A stretch of DNA of 64,000 bases. Origin: Pseudoprevotella muciniphila. GTDB lineage: Bacteria; Bacteroidota; Bacteroidia; Bacteroidales; Bacteroidaceae. The position numbers and the translations under genes are program-made. Position 1 is the first letter of the stretch, and every line of letters starts with the position of its first letter. The notes under the pieces were generated by a model, which was given only the letters and a program-made list of their open reading frames with translations, made no database searches and was not told the DNA's origin. The stretch lies in NCBI RefSeq assembly GCF_003265305.2, contig NZ_CP033459.1, forward strand, positions 682,001 to 746,000, given 5' to 3'. Below are positions 1-8,982 of this stretch, piece by piece.

Positions 1-1979
1 TTGTCGAAACCACTGCCGGTCCATGTGCCGAAGTAGTTGTCCATATCGGCATTGCTGATTGTGCTATTGTCTGTTATCGCTGGTGTTACACCATTGGGCA
101 GTTCGATGCAGACTTTGTTGCGGTCGAACACTTTTACGTCCTTTACGGCACGCTGCATATAGGCTTTCACGCCGCTGGGCGTAAGTCTTGTGCAAGTGCT
201 CAAATTCAAGGATGTCAAGGCATTGTTCTGACATTCGAGGGTTGTAAGAGCAGTACAGCCTGTGAGATTGAGTGTGTCGAGCAGACGGACGTTGTCACCA
301 CCTTGCGCGTTGCAGAGCAATTTCTTAACGCTTGAACATCCCGACATGTCAAGATTTGTCATCTTGTTGCGCGAGAGTTGGGCTTCCTGCAAATAGGTCA
401 GGTTTGAGCAGTCAAGCGTGGTCAGGAGATTGTTGTTGGCATAGATTTCCTTTAACTTCCTGTTATTGGTCAAATCCAATGACTTTACCTTGTTGTTCGA
501 CATACGCAGACGCCACAGGTTCGTGCTTGCGGAAAGGTCGAGCGACGGAATTTTGTTGTTCCAGCAGTAGAGTTGCTTAAGTTCGTTTGCGTAAGGCAGT
601 TCCAGATTAGTAATGATATTTTTTGAGCAATCAAGATAATTGAGAGACCGGATATTGTTGGTGCTGTTGTACGAAAGCGACGTGAGGTTGTTATTTTGAC
701 ATTCTACACGTTCTAGACGTGAATAACTCGTATTCGAGTCGAATGTCAGGGTCTCCAACATATTATCGTTACAATATAGTTCTCTAAGAAGCGAACATCC
801 CGTAAGGTCAAGTTCTGTGAGATTGCCACTATCGCAATTTAAGACTCTCAAATTCGAACAGTTCGTTACAAGCACGGCATCCAACTCCGGACAGCCTTTC
901 GCTTCAAGAGTCTCTAACGTACGACTGCCTGTGGCATCTATTTCCTTTAAATTCGGGTTGCCTGTGCCATTCAACAGTAAAGTTTGAACAACATTGGAAT
1001 TTCTTAAATACAAATATTCCAATGATGATGGCAAAGTAGGCATTTCTGTAGGTCTAAAGTGAACATAGGTTTCTCTATAATAATTGTTATCAAATGAACC
1101 ATTGATTCCTGACAAATCCAAAACCTTGAGTTTGGAAAAAGGGGTAAAATCCGGATAAAAAGAAGCAGTTCCATGATCGTTGTCTGTATAATAATAATAC
1201 ATCATAGCAAAATGTCTGTTGTTTGCTAATATGAGTTCTTCTAAATTCTGAAATATTTCAAGTCCGCGTATATTGCGGATACCAACGTAACTTGATGAAA
1301 TTCCATATTCCTGAGGATCAAAATTGAGTGTTTTGGTGTTCAATACTTCGTCCTCAGTAAGAACAATCTTGTACAAATACCTGATTCTTTGCTGCAAAGT
1401 AACTGCATCCAGCGTACTAAAATACTCATGTTCTCTATTACGTCCGTAACTCGAAATTCTTATTCTCGAAGAACAACTGAGTGCTGTTCTCATACTACCA
1501 CCGTACGTGATGCGCAGATAATTATAGCCATAAATCCTCTCTGCAAGTCTCAAGCGGAGAGCATCATTATCAAAGTTTGGTATAATTATTAATCTGTTAT
1601 ATAAAGGAGTCAAATTCGGGTCACCAAAATCATAAGGACCATAAGAATAACCAGTATAAGTATTAATGTCTTTTATAGTACCTGAAAGAGAAGCATACAT
1701 AGTAAAAACATGTTCATCACTGCTCCAAGCATTGACGTAAGGTTCATTTTCTAAAATTACTACTTGCTCATAGTTTGAATATCTATCCCTTTTAAGGCCA
1801 CACATAATGCGCACAAACTTCGTTCCTGCAGGAATACGGACGGAGTCGTTGGGGTCACTTGGGTTGTTGGGATTGATGCGGTACTGCGTGCCGTCTGAGA
1901 CCTCCCATTGCACGGCTTGCACACGTTTCGGCACAAAGAATAATGCTGAAAGCATTAATAGAGTAATGATTTTTTTCAT
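1..1979 (-). CDS. Secreted leucine-rich-repeat protein, 3' end outside window
   Basis: The minus frame stays open from an ATG at 1979 to the window edge, about 659 codons without a stop. The N-terminus has a Lys-Lys start and a hydrophobic stretch, consistent with a signal peptide. From about residue 240 on, regularly spaced leucine-rich units recur (patterns such as LxxLxCxxNxLxxLxLxxxxxL), with many Asn and Cys at the turns. This fits the leucine-rich-repeat family found in Bacteroidetes surface proteins, where such domains usually mediate adhesion or protein binding. The first 200 residues do not show the repeat and I do not recognise them. The C-terminus, and with it any sorting tail, lies outside the window. 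Function beyond a surface binding role is unknown. Confidence 0.85.
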   Translation of the reverse strand, partial: MKKIITLLMLSALFFVPKRVQAVQWEVSDGTQYRINPNNPSDPNDSVRIPAGTKFVRIMCGLKRDRYSNYEQVVILENEPYVNAWSSDEHVFTMYASLSGTIKDINTYTGYSYGPYDFGDPNLTPLYNRLIIIPNFDNDALRLRLAERIYGYNYLRITYGGSMRTALSCSSRIRISSYGRNREHEYFSTLDAVTLQQRIRYLYKIVLTEDEVLNTKTLNFDPQEYGISSSYVGIRNIRGLEIFQNLEELILANNRHFAMMYYYYTDNDHGTASFYPDFTPFSKLKVLDLSGINGSFDNNYYRETYVHFRPTEMPTLPSSLEYLYLRNSNVVQTLLLNGTGNPNLKEIDATGSRTLETLEAKGCPELDAVLVTNCSNLRVLNCDSGNLTELDLTGCSLLRELYCNDNMLETLTFDSNTSYSRLERVECQNNNLTSLSYNSTNNIRSLNYLDCSKNIITNLELPYANELKQLYCWNNKIPSLDLSASTNLWRLRMSNNKVKSLDLTNNRKLKEIYANNNLLTTLDCSNLTYLQEAQLSRNKMTNLDMSGCSSVKKLLCNAQGGDNVRLLDTLNLTGCTALTTLECQNNALTSLNLSTCTRLTPSGVKAYMQRAVKDVKVFDRNKVCIELPNGVTPAITDNSTISNADMDNYFGTWTGSGFD

Positions 1980-2220
1980 ATTGCTTTATTTTTTATTTGT
2001 TAATTTCTTCTATTTTTTTTCGCGCAGTTATGGCTGTCGGAGCAGTTTGATTACTCCGAATTCCTGCAAATTATTAAGCGTTATGATGCTTTTACCACAT
2101 ACAAACAGCGTTCTCTAATCCCTTGCGGAACAACAGAGAACGGCGTGGCGGCAAGGGTAGCAGAGAATGCAACCTTGCAGGCGTTTTTATATCGCTGATA
2201 ATCAGCGAGTTGTGTAAATT

Positions 2221-2230
2221 GGGGGGGGGG
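2221..2230. repeat. Run of ten G
   Basis: Ten consecutive G lie about 240 bp upstream of the leucine-rich-repeat gene start. They are flanked on both sides by the short direct repeat TAAATT. On the strand of that gene the run reads as C10. Runs of this length slip during replication, so the number may vary between cells; it may also be a sequencing uncertainty. Confidence 0.8.
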
Positions 2231-2640
2231 TAAATTTTGACCTTACCGGTTCAAAATAAACGCCGGAAACTTCAAAAGTGTCTTGATTTTGAAGCCTTTG
2301 TGCGCACAACTGTGGCGCAGCGGTCTGGTGGATGTAATTTGCGCGGGTCATAAGTATCTGCGGGGGTTGTAAGATGTCTGTTCAAGTCGTTGACGCATGG
2401 TGCAGTTTTCTAGAATGTGCAGCGGCTTCGTCTTGCAGCTCTCGTAAACCTTGTGGCTCTCGTATTTTTTTAGTTAATAATTATTCTGAATTCTCTTAAA
2501 TCCTTTGATTTGTTTTACTGTTTGTTTTTTAAGTCTTTTTGTAACTATTTTGTTAAATTTTGGATTTCAAGCTGCAAAATTACAGTTACTTTTCAAAACA
2601 AACAATTTTTTTAGACATTTTTTGAAGAAACAACGAATTA
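2231..2640. other. Intergenic DNA with no recognised feature
   Basis: I see no supported gene, RNA or clear promoter in this stretch. The short open frames on the plus strand have no family resemblance and unusual residue composition, and are best treated as chance. Confidence 0.6.
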
Positions 2641-2652
2641 TACACAGGTTTT

Positions 2653-2760
2653 CTTGCATAACCACCAATTACACAATTTGCTTCGCGACTGGAGTTTTAT
2701 AAAACCACAAATTCTTGCTTTGGCAAGCGAGCATGCTCGAGCGACACAAATTACACAAGA
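2653..2760. repeat. Dispersed AATTACAC-type intergenic repeat
   Basis: This AT-rich stretch carries CCAATTACACAATTTG and, near its end, CAAATTACACAAG. The same AATTACAC phrase occurs in the intergenic DNA at 59317-59345. Between the two phrases lies CTTGCTTTGGCAAG followed by GAGCATGCTC, both palindromic. I read it as a non-coding dispersed repeat; its copy number in the genome cannot be seen here. Confidence 0.5.
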
Positions 2761-2789
2761 TTGTTTTTTATTGTTGTCCGCTAAAACGG

Positions 2790-2991
2790 GCTGAAAGTCC
2801 GTAAAGCCCATAGCCCAGGGCAACGCCCTGGGGGATAAGGTCAATGGCAATGGCGCACTGTAAGTGCAAAAGCAGAAACGAGATTAGCATTTATTTAATA
2901 ATATGGCTTTTGTCCTTTCAGGACGCAAATACTCATACGTCCATATACCCAAGGCGTTGCCTTGGGCTATGAGCAGTAAGGCTTTCAGCCT
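2790..2991. repeat. Imperfect inverted repeat with palindromic CCCAGGGC cores
   Basis: The left arm (2790-2832) carries GGCTGAAAG-like sequence followed by CCCAGGGCAACGCCCTGGG. The right arm (2948-2991) carries its inverse, CCCAAGGCGTTGCCTTGGG followed by GGCTTTCAGCC. Between the arms are two short hairpins, GCACTGTAAGTGC and GTCCTTTCAGGAC. A 70-codon minus-strand frame overlaps the left arm but looks like translated repeat rather than a protein. The layout suggests a REP-like interspersed element; this is inference. Confidence 0.6.
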
Positions 2992-3193
2992 TATTCAGAG
3001 CACTAAAACGGACGCAACAAAGTCAAAGAGTAAGCCCCCATAGATTACACCACCCATAAAACACCCAAACAGAAAGGCTTATGACTATGTCCATAAAACT
3101 TTTACCGGACACCAATAATTGTTTTTTTACATCTCCACTCATTCCCATAGAATTATCCATATAATTTTCGCTGTGTTCCGGTGTAGGTGCAAT

Positions 3194-3223
3194 AAAAAAG
3201 AGAGGACCTAAATCCTCTCTTTT
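3194..3223 (-). terminator. Rho-independent terminator after tsf
   Basis: AGAGAGGA and TCCTCTCT form a stem with a loop of six bases. On the minus strand it is followed by a run of T. It sits 28 bp past the tsf stop codon and ends the ribosomal operon. Confidence 0.85.
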
Positions 3224-3251
3224 GGTAGGTATGATTATTAAAATCGTTTTC

Positions 3252-4244
3252 TTATTCTGCGCGGAGCGTGAAACGAAGGAAGGCTGTAGCCTTACATTCT
3301 TTATCAGCCTGCTTTAGGTATTCTGCCACGGTGATGTTTCCATCCATGATGTAAGCCTGCTGGTCGAGACAGTTCTCGCGGAAGAACTTTGCCATACGTC
3401 CGTTAGCGATGTTCTGAATCATCTGCTCGGGGAGGTTGTTGGCTTTTTCTTCAGCCACACGTGCCTTGAGTTCGCGGATTTCGTCGGCTTGCTCAGCCGT
3501 GATGCTACCCTTGCGGATACCTTCTTCGAGGTGTTCTTCGCTCTCTGCGATGTAGAGGTTGAATCCTGCCTTCTTGAGTGCTGCTTCAACAGCCTTTTCA
3601 ATCTGCTGATCTTTTGTCTTAGCAATTGCCTCTTTGAGTTCCTGTGCCTTAACTTCTTCTGGTACTTCTGCCTCTGTTACTGCGATAGGTTTCATGGCTG
3701 CTACCTGCATAGCCACGCTGTGTCCGTACTCTTCAGCCACCGGCATATTGAGTGCTACGATGGTGCAGAGTTGGTTCCTGCCCTGATGGTTATACATTGA
3801 GAGGCTTTCACCTGTGATGGTGAGATAGTCGTCGAGCTGCATTTTTTCTCCGGTTACACCACTTCTTGCCGTAACGAGTTCGGAAACCGTTTCGCCGTTG
3901 ATAACGAGGTTTCTTACTTCTTCCACGTTAGTGCATTTTGCGGCAACTGCTGCATCGAGAATCTGCTGTGTGAGTGCCACGAAGTCAGCATTCTGTGCAA
4001 CGAAGTCTGTCTCGCACTTGAGCGCTACGATAGCACCGAAGTTGCCGTCGATTTTGCAGAGCACGCATCCTTCGCTTGCTTCACGGTCGCTACGCTTAGC
4101 AGCGATGGCGAGTCCGCGTTCGCGAATAAGTTCGTTCGCCTTGTCGAAATCTCCATCAGCCTCCATGAGTGCCTTCTTGCAGTCGGAGAGTCCGGCATTG
4201 GTCAGTGCGCGCAATTTCTTGATATCTTCTATTGATACTGCCAT
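3252..4244 (-). CDS. tsf: Elongation factor Ts
   Basis: EF-Ts is the guanine nucleotide exchange factor for EF-Tu in the cytoplasm. The N-terminus has the UBA-like helical domain with the signature region LRALTNAGLSDCKKAL (residues about 11-26). It is followed by the CETDFVAQN motif near residue 78, typical of the EF-Ts core. At 330 residues it has the length usual for Bacteroidetes. It lies 34 bp downstream of rpsB, the classical rpsB-tsf order, and a strong terminator follows. The start at 4244 agrees with the conserved MAVSIEDIKKLR beginning. Nothing is odd about it. Confidence 0.98.
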   Translation of the reverse strand: MAVSIEDIKKLRALTNAGLSDCKKALMEADGDFDKANELIRERGLAIAAKRSDREASEGCVLCKIDGNFGAIVALKCETDFVAQNADFVALTQQILDAAVAAKCTNVEEVRNLVINGETVSELVTARSGVTGEKMQLDDYLTITGESLSMYNHQGRNQLCTIVALNMPVAEEYGHSVAMQVAAMKPIAVTEAEVPEEVKAQELKEAIAKTKDQQIEKAVEAALKKAGFNLYIAESEEHLEEGIRKGSITAEQADEIRELKARVAEEKANNLPEQMIQNIANGRMAKFFRENCLDQQAYIMDGNITVAEYLKQADKECKATAFLRFTLRAE

Positions 4245-4278
4245 TTGTTGTTCGTTGTTAGAATTGTTTTATAAAAGT

Positions 4279-5175
4279 TTATGCTTCGGCGGGTGCTTCA
4301 GTAGGTTCTGCTGCAGGTGCTTCTTCAGTTGCAGGAGCAGTTTTTTCCTCTGCTGCGGGAACTTCGGGAGCAGGAGCTGCTTCAGCCTTTTCTACTCTTG
4401 CACGTGTTGAGCGGCGGCGTGATGCGCGTGCCGGTGCTGCATCTTCTTCATTCTGAGATGCTGCAGCAGCCTCGTCAGCCTTTTCAGCCTTACGCTCTTC
4501 CTGTCCTTCCACGATTGCTGCACAGCAAGCGTCGAGTATTGTTTCAATGCTGCTGCTTGCGTCGTCGTTGGCTGGTATTACGAAGTCAACGTTGCTTGGG
4601 TTAGAGTTTGTGTCTACGATGCCGAAGACGGGTATGCCGAGACGGTTAGCCTCTTTTACTGCGATGTGCTCTTTCATCACGTCGATGACGAAGAGAGCAG
4701 CGGGGAGGCGGTTGAGGTCAGCGATAGAACCGAGGTTCTTTTCCAACTTAGCACGTTGGCGTGAAATCTGGAGAATTTCGCGCTTTGAGAGGTTGGAGAA
4801 TGTTCCGTCGGCAGTCATTTTGTCGATATTGGCCATTTTCTTGACAGCCTTGCGAATAGTTGGGAAGTTGGTGAGCATACCGCCCGGCCAGCGTTCCGTA
4901 ACGTAAGGCATGTTTACCGATGTAGCCTTGTCAGCAACGATTTGCTTGGCTTGTTTCTTAGTAGCAACGAAGAGGATGCGTTTTCCTGACTTAGCGATTT
5001 GCTTGAGTGCATCTGCAGCCTCGTCAATTTTCACGACTGTCTTGTGGAGGTCGATGATATGTATGCCATTGCGCTCCATGTAGATGTATGGTGCCATGGC
5101 AGGGTTCCATTTGCGTTTGAGGTGGCCGAAGTGGCAGCCTGCCTCGAGGAGTTGGTCAAAGTTTGTTCTTGACAT
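4279..5175 (-). CDS. rpsB: 30S ribosomal protein S2 with Ala/Glu/Pro-rich tail
   Basis: S2 is a component of the small ribosomal subunit. The N-terminal region carries the S2 signatures GCHFGHLKRKWNP (residues about 13-25) and IHIIDLHKT, and the body matches S2 throughout to about residue 228. Beyond that the protein continues for about 70 residues of low-complexity Ala, Glu and Pro ending in EAPAEA, without family resemblance. The same ending occurs on S16 at 56559. The gene follows rpsI after 160 bp of structured intergenic sequence and precedes tsf by 34 bp. Confidence 0.98.
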   Translation of the reverse strand: MSRTNFDQLLEAGCHFGHLKRKWNPAMAPYIYMERNGIHIIDLHKTVVKIDEAADALKQIAKSGKRILFVATKKQAKQIVADKATSVNMPYVTERWPGGMLTNFPTIRKAVKKMANIDKMTADGTFSNLSKREILQISRQRAKLEKNLGSIADLNRLPAALFVIDVMKEHIAVKEANRLGIPVFGIVDTNSNPSNVDFVIPANDDASSSIETILDACCAAIVEGQEERKAEKADEAAAASQNEEDAAPARASRRRSTRARVEKAEAAPAPEVPAAEEKTAPATEEAPAAEPTEAPAEA

Positions 5176-5335
5176 TTGTTTGATTTTTTGTTTGTTTACT
5201 TTCTTTTTAGTTGCCGACAGTCGTTGGTTTTATTTTTCGACTGTCTCCTTTATTAGTCAACCAGCCCTTTGGTAGTCTTTCCTGTGATAGAATCCTAAGG
5301 GTTTAGATGCTAAACTCTCGTTGTTCTGCCGTGCA
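5176..5335 (-). promoter_or_regulatory. Structured rpsI-rpsB spacer, possible S2 leader
   Basis: This 160-bp spacer is long for the operon and contains two hairpins. One is GACAGTCG (5216-5223) pairing with CGACTGTC (5238-5245). The other is GTTTAG (5301-5306) pairing with CTAAAC (5310-5315). Neither is followed by a T run on the minus strand, so they do not look like terminators. Autoregulatory leaders of rpsB are known in other bacteria; that this is one is inference. Confidence 0.4.
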
Positions 5336-5722
5336 TTAACGCTTGCTGAACTGGAAGCGGCGGCGTGCCTTTGGACGTCCCGGCTTTTTGCGTTCCACTT
5401 CGCGCGGGTCGCGTGTCATGAAACCTTCAGCGCGGAGCGCCTTTTTGTCTTCAGCATTGATTTTTACGAGTGCACGTGCAATGGCGAGGCGCAGGGCTTG
5501 TGATTGTCCTGTGTAGCCACCACCTGTGAGGTTCACCTTGATGTCATACTTTTCAGCGGCATCGAGCAGCGTAAGGGGTTGCTTTACCACATACTGCAGG
5601 ATGGGTGAAGGGAAGTATTCAGCAAGGTCTCTTTTGTTTATTGTAATTTTGCCAGTACCTTCAGTTACGAAGATGCGAGCGATGGCGCTTTTGCGGCGAC
5701 CTAATGCATTAATCATTTCCAT
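5336..5722 (-). CDS. rpsI: 30S ribosomal protein S9
   Basis: S9 of the small subunit, 128 residues, close to the usual length. It starts with the typical region around ALGRRKSAIARIFV and includes the GGGYTGQSQALRLAIARAL block near residues 66-84. The basic C-terminus ends with RRRFQFSKR, the tail that reaches the decoding site. The gene starts 11 bp after rplM, the standard rplM-rpsI pair. Confidence 0.98.
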   Translation of the reverse strand: MEMINALGRRKSAIARIFVTEGTGKITINKRDLAEYFPSPILQYVVKQPLTLLDAAEKYDIKVNLTGGGYTGQSQALRLAIARALVKINAEDKKALRAEGFMTRDPREVERKKPGRPKARRRFQFSKR

Positions 5723-5733
5723 TGCTGCTGCGA

Positions 5734-6195
5734 TTATTTAAGTAGGTTGATGTCAATTGCTTTTGGGCTTTGTGCTTCGTGCTTGTGTTCGCCACCTTCA
5801 TATACATAGAGGTTGGAGAGCAACTTGGCGCCGAGGCGGTTCTTGGGCAACATGCCTTTCACAACACGACGGAGGAGGATTTCTGCTCCGTTCTTCTTTG
5901 CGAGGATTTGCGCAGGTGTTGTTTCGCGCTGTCCGCCGGGATAGCCTGTATAGCTGTAATAAACTCTGTCTGTCATCTTCTTGCCGGTGATTTTGATTTT
6001 TTCGGCATTGAGGATGATAACGTTGTCGCCACAATCTACGTGCGGTGTGAAGTTTGGTTTGTACTTACCGCGGAGCAATTTGGCAACCTTTGTGCAAAGA
6101 CGGCCGAGCACCTGGTCGGTAGCATCTACTACCACCCACTCTTTGTTGGCTGTCTCTTTGTTTGCAGAAATGGTCTTGTAACTTAAAGTGTCCAC
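5734..6195 (-). CDS. rplM: 50S ribosomal protein L13
   Basis: L13 of the large subunit, 153 residues. Visible family blocks are WVVVDATDQVLGRLCTKVA near the N-terminus, NVIILNAEKIKITGKK in the middle, and KGMLPKNRLG near residue 115. It is the first gene of the rplM-rpsI-rpsB-tsf operon and is preceded by its own promoter and a structured leader. The ATG at 6195 matches the usual N-terminal extension before the conserved core. Confidence 0.98.
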   Translation of the reverse strand: MDTLSYKTISANKETANKEWVVVDATDQVLGRLCTKVAKLLRGKYKPNFTPHVDCGDNVIILNAEKIKITGKKMTDRVYYSYTGYPGGQRETTPAQILAKKNGAEILLRRVVKGMLPKNRLGAKLLSNLYVYEGGEHKHEAQSPKAIDINLLK

Positions 6196-6338
6196 TTTCT
6201 TTTTACTTTTTTTTGTTTTGTTACTACTAATTAAAATACTTTTCCTGCGATTCCCAAACCACTGCAGCCGGCCAATGGCTGCCGCTATTTACACGCAGTT
6301 AAGGCGACTTTTACGGCGCCTTGATAATAATCGGCGTG
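6196..6338 (-). promoter_or_regulatory. Structured 5' leader of the rplM operon
   Basis: The predicted transcript begins near 6332, leaving about 137 nt before the rplM start. Two GC-rich hairpins stand out in otherwise AT-rich DNA. AAGGCG (6301-6306) pairs with CGCCTT (6317-6322), and GCAGCC (6264-6269) pairs with GGCTGC (6277-6282). An A-rich stretch precedes the start codon. Ribosomal operons often carry leaders that bind one of their own products, and this is a candidate. I cannot assign it to a known RNA family. Confidence 0.5.
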
Positions 6339-6369
6339 CAAAATTACGACATTTTTCAAAACCTGCAAA
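6339..6369 (-). promoter_or_regulatory. Promoter of rplM operon
   Basis: On the minus strand there is TAATTTTG (plus-strand 6339-6346), matching the Bacteroidetes -7 box TAnnTTTG. A TTTG (plus-strand 6366-6369) lies 19 bp upstream, the expected -33 spacing. Confidence 0.75.
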
Positions 6370-6439
6370 GACATTTTGCAAAGTTTTTCTTTTTGTTTGT
6401 ATTTTCAAAAGATTTTCTTATTTTTGTATGCTTTTACAT

Positions 6440-6447
6440 TAGTTTTG
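6440..6447 (+). promoter_or_regulatory. -7 box of the LytTR regulator gene
   Basis: TAGTTTTG matches TAnnTTTG and lies 20 bp before the ATG at 6467. A -33 box at the usual distance is not obvious, so the call rests on the -7 box and its position. Confidence 0.45.
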
Positions 6448-6466
6448 AGAAAAAAGAATATGAGTT

Positions 6467-7192
6467 ATGACTATCAGATGTGCAATAATAGACGATGAGC
6501 CTTTAGCACTTGAGTTGCTTGAGAGTTACGTATCGCGCACGCCCTTTCTTGAGTTGCGCGGGAAATATTCGAGTGCCATAGAGGCTCTGGGCGAAATAAA
6601 GGAAAGTCCTGTTGACCTGGTGTTTGTTGACATACAGATGCCCAACCTGAGTGGTCTGGAGTTTTCCAAACTACTGCCGGACGAGACGAAGATAGTGTTC
6701 ACCACTGCCTTCGACAAATACGCGCTCGACGGTTATCGTGTCCAGGCTTTGGACTACCTGCTGAAGCCTATCAGTTACACTGATTTCTTAGCGGCAGCAA
6801 ACAAGGCGCTGAAATGGCTTGACGGACATGGTGAAGCAGCGGTTCACGAGGAAGACAATCAGGTGGACTCCATGTTTGTGAAGAGCGACTACAAACTGGT
6901 GCGTATTTTCTTCAAGGACATAACTTATGTTGAAGGCCTGAAAGACTACGTGAAGATATATCTCGACACGAGCCGCAGTCCTATTCTGTCCCTTACTTCG
7001 ATGCACACGATAGAGAGTTACCTTCCCCACCCCAAGTTTCTGCGTACTCACAGGTCGTATATAGTAAACATGGAGAAGGTCAACGTGATGGAGCGCGGCC
7101 AGATAGTGTTCGGCGACAAATATATTCCTATTTCCGATACTCATCGCGCTCAGGTACATGAATACATAGAGCAGCGCACTCTGGGTCGCTGA
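6467..7192 (+). CDS. LytTR-family response regulator
   Basis: A two-component response regulator that probably controls transcription by direct DNA binding. The receiver domain spans residues 1-120 with the acidic pair D9/D10, the phospho-acceptor D55 in FVDIQMPN, T79 and the conserved K100 in LLKP. The LytTR DNA-binding domain follows from about residue 130 to the end, with the typical FLRTHRSYIVN block. Length (241) is normal for the family. In Bacteroidetes these regulators usually pair with a histidine kinase of the LytS/YehU type. None is adjacent here, so its partner must be encoded elsewhere. Confidence 0.95.
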   Translation: MTIRCAIIDDEPLALELLESYVSRTPFLELRGKYSSAIEALGEIKESPVDLVFVDIQMPNLSGLEFSKLLPDETKIVFTTAFDKYALDGYRVQALDYLLKPISYTDFLAAANKALKWLDGHGEAAVHEEDNQVDSMFVKSDYKLVRIFFKDITYVEGLKDYVKIYLDTSRSPILSLTSMHTIESYLPHPKFLRTHRSYIVNMEKVNVMERGQIVFGDKYIPISDTHRAQVHEYIEQRTLGR

Positions 7193-7282
7193 TTCACATT
7201 TTTTAGATTTATTTGTTTCCGTATTTTCAGATAATAGTTTAACTTCGCGTTTGAAAGTAACTATAAAAATAAAGAAAAGATT

Positions 7283-7894
7283 ATGAAAAGAGTTCTCCTT
7301 ATATTAAGTATGGTGCTTCCATTGTGCCTCTTTGGCCAGAACAACGAAGCCAAATACCTGGCGGGCGCTGTGCCGGTAGAGAATGGTTTTGTAACATTCA
7401 AGAAAGACTTCACTGCAACAGGCAAGTCGAAGGCAGAGATTTTTGCAGCCATTCGCGACTACACGCTGAGCCAGATTGTTGAAGGCGACAACCACCTGCC
7501 CCAGTCGCGCTTCACGGCATTGGACGAAGAAGAAGGCATCATTGCAGCCAGCATTGAAGAGACGCTTTACTTCCGCCGCTCCGCACTTGTTACTCACAGC
7601 ACCCGCTTCTTCTACCAACTGGTGTATCAGATAGCCGACGGCAAGTTCAGTGTTGAGATGCGCCGTCTGCACTACCTCTACGATGAAGCCACAGCCGCAG
7701 GCATTCCCGAACAGGAGATGCCGGCAGAAAAGTGGATTGTGGACAGCGAAGCACTGAACAAGTCAAAGACAAAACTGACCCGCATTGCAGGCAAGTTCCG
7801 CCGCTACACCATCGACCGTAAGGACGAGATATTCCTTGGTGTGGCTCAGGCTGTCGGTGCTGACAAGAAGGTAGAAATCCGCGAGAGTTACTAA
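7283..7894 (+). CDS. Secreted DUF4468-like protein
   Basis: The 203-residue product begins with a clear signal peptide ending near LCLFGQ, so it is exported. The mature part has an arrangement resembling the DUF4468 (TBP-like fold) domain of Bacteroidetes: a first strand with the FVTFKKDF region, a helix with EIFAAIRDYTLSQ, then strands including LYFRRSAL and the FFYQLVYQIADGKFSVEM block. Function of this domain is unknown. It follows the LytTR gene by 90 bp on the same strand; a TAACTTCG sequence at 7240-7247 could be its own promoter. The family assignment is from pattern memory and is tentative. Confidence 0.7.
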   Translation: MKRVLLILSMVLPLCLFGQNNEAKYLAGAVPVENGFVTFKKDFTATGKSKAEIFAAIRDYTLSQIVEGDNHLPQSRFTALDEEEGIIAASIEETLYFRRSALVTHSTRFFYQLVYQIADGKFSVEMRRLHYLYDEATAAGIPEQEMPAEKWIVDSEALNKSKTKLTRIAGKFRRYTIDRKDEIFLGVAQAVGADKKVEIRESY

Positions 7895-8061
7895 CAGTTA
7901 ATGTTACACTTTATAACAAATTTAGATCAGGAGGACGTATGTAAATGCGTTTTCCTTTTTTTTTACCGTCGCATAAATATATTTTGACAAATTGCTTCCA
8001 ATTAGTATAAAATTTGTATTTTCGCAGGCTAATTGAAAATAAAAATAATAAAAGATAATAA

Positions 8062-8961
8062 ATGAAAGCATTCGTATTCCCTGGCCAAGGTGCCCAGTTT
8101 GTGGGCATGGGCAAAGACCTTTATGAGAAGCACCCTATTGCCCGCCAATACTTTGATTCAGCAAACGACATTCTCGGTTTCGACATCACGGACATCATGT
8201 TCGACGGCACTGACGAAGAACTCAAGCAGACAAAGGTTACCCAGCCGGCAGTGTTCCTCCACAGTGTAATTAACGCACTTTGTCTTGGCGACGATTTCAC
8301 CCCCGACATGGTGGCAGGTCATTCTCTTGGTGAACTTTCTGCGCTCACGGCAGCAGGTTGCCTGAGTTTTGAGAGCGGCCTGATGTTGGTTTCTGCCCGC
8401 GCAAAGGCTATGCAGAAGGCTTGCGAGTTGCGTCCCTCGACGATGGCTGCCATCATAGCGCTCGACGACGATGTGATAGAAGGCATCTGCAGCGAGGTGA
8501 GCAACGGCGACGAGATTGTTGTTCCTGCCAACTACAACTGCCCCGGACAACTCGTTATCAGCGGCACCGTGGATGCCGTGAACACTGCCTGCACCATGCT
8601 GAAAGAAGCGGGTGCCAAGCGTGCCTTGATTTTGAACGTGAGCGGTGGTTTCCACTCACCCATGATGCAGCCTGCCAAGGAAGAACTTGAAGCCGCCATT
8701 GCTGCCACCACATTCAGTGCTCCCCGCTGTCCTGTTTATCAGAACGTTGACGGTGAGGCTCATACTGACGCAGAAGAAATCAAAGCCAACCTCATCCAGC
8801 AGTTAACTTCTCCTGTCCGCTGGACGAAAGAAGTGAATGCCATGGTTGCTGCCGGTGCCACAGATTTCATTGAATGCGGTCCGGGCAAGGCTCTTCAAGG
8901 CATGATTGCCAAGATTTGCAAAGGCAATGCCGACATCAGCATCAGAGGCATAGGCGAATAA
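8062..8961 (+). CDS. fabD: Malonyl-CoA:ACP transacylase
   Basis: FabD loads malonyl groups from CoA onto acyl carrier protein for fatty-acid synthesis. The start carries AFVFPGQGAQFVGMG, the nucleophile is S88 in GHSLGE, and the partner histidine is H198 in GGFHSPMM. The C-terminal FIECGPGKALQGM block is typical. At 299 residues it has the normal length. It stands alone here, not in a fab cluster. A TATTTTCG at 8017-8024 may be its -7 box, though the spacing to an upstream TTG is a little long. A terminator hairpin follows. Confidence 0.97.
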   Translation: MKAFVFPGQGAQFVGMGKDLYEKHPIARQYFDSANDILGFDITDIMFDGTDEELKQTKVTQPAVFLHSVINALCLGDDFTPDMVAGHSLGELSALTAAGCLSFESGLMLVSARAKAMQKACELRPSTMAAIIALDDDVIEGICSEVSNGDEIVVPANYNCPGQLVISGTVDAVNTACTMLKEAGAKRALILNVSGGFHSPMMQPAKEELEAAIAATTFSAPRCPVYQNVDGEAHTDAEEIKANLIQQLTSPVRWTKEVNAMVAAGATDFIECGPGKALQGMIAKICKGNADISIRGIGE

Positions 8962-8982
8962 GCACATTATTAACCAACATAC

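Noticed and set aside
2638-2850. 70-codon frame on the minus strand
   Set aside because: It translates repeat DNA including the CCCAGGGC palindrome and has no plausible start context.
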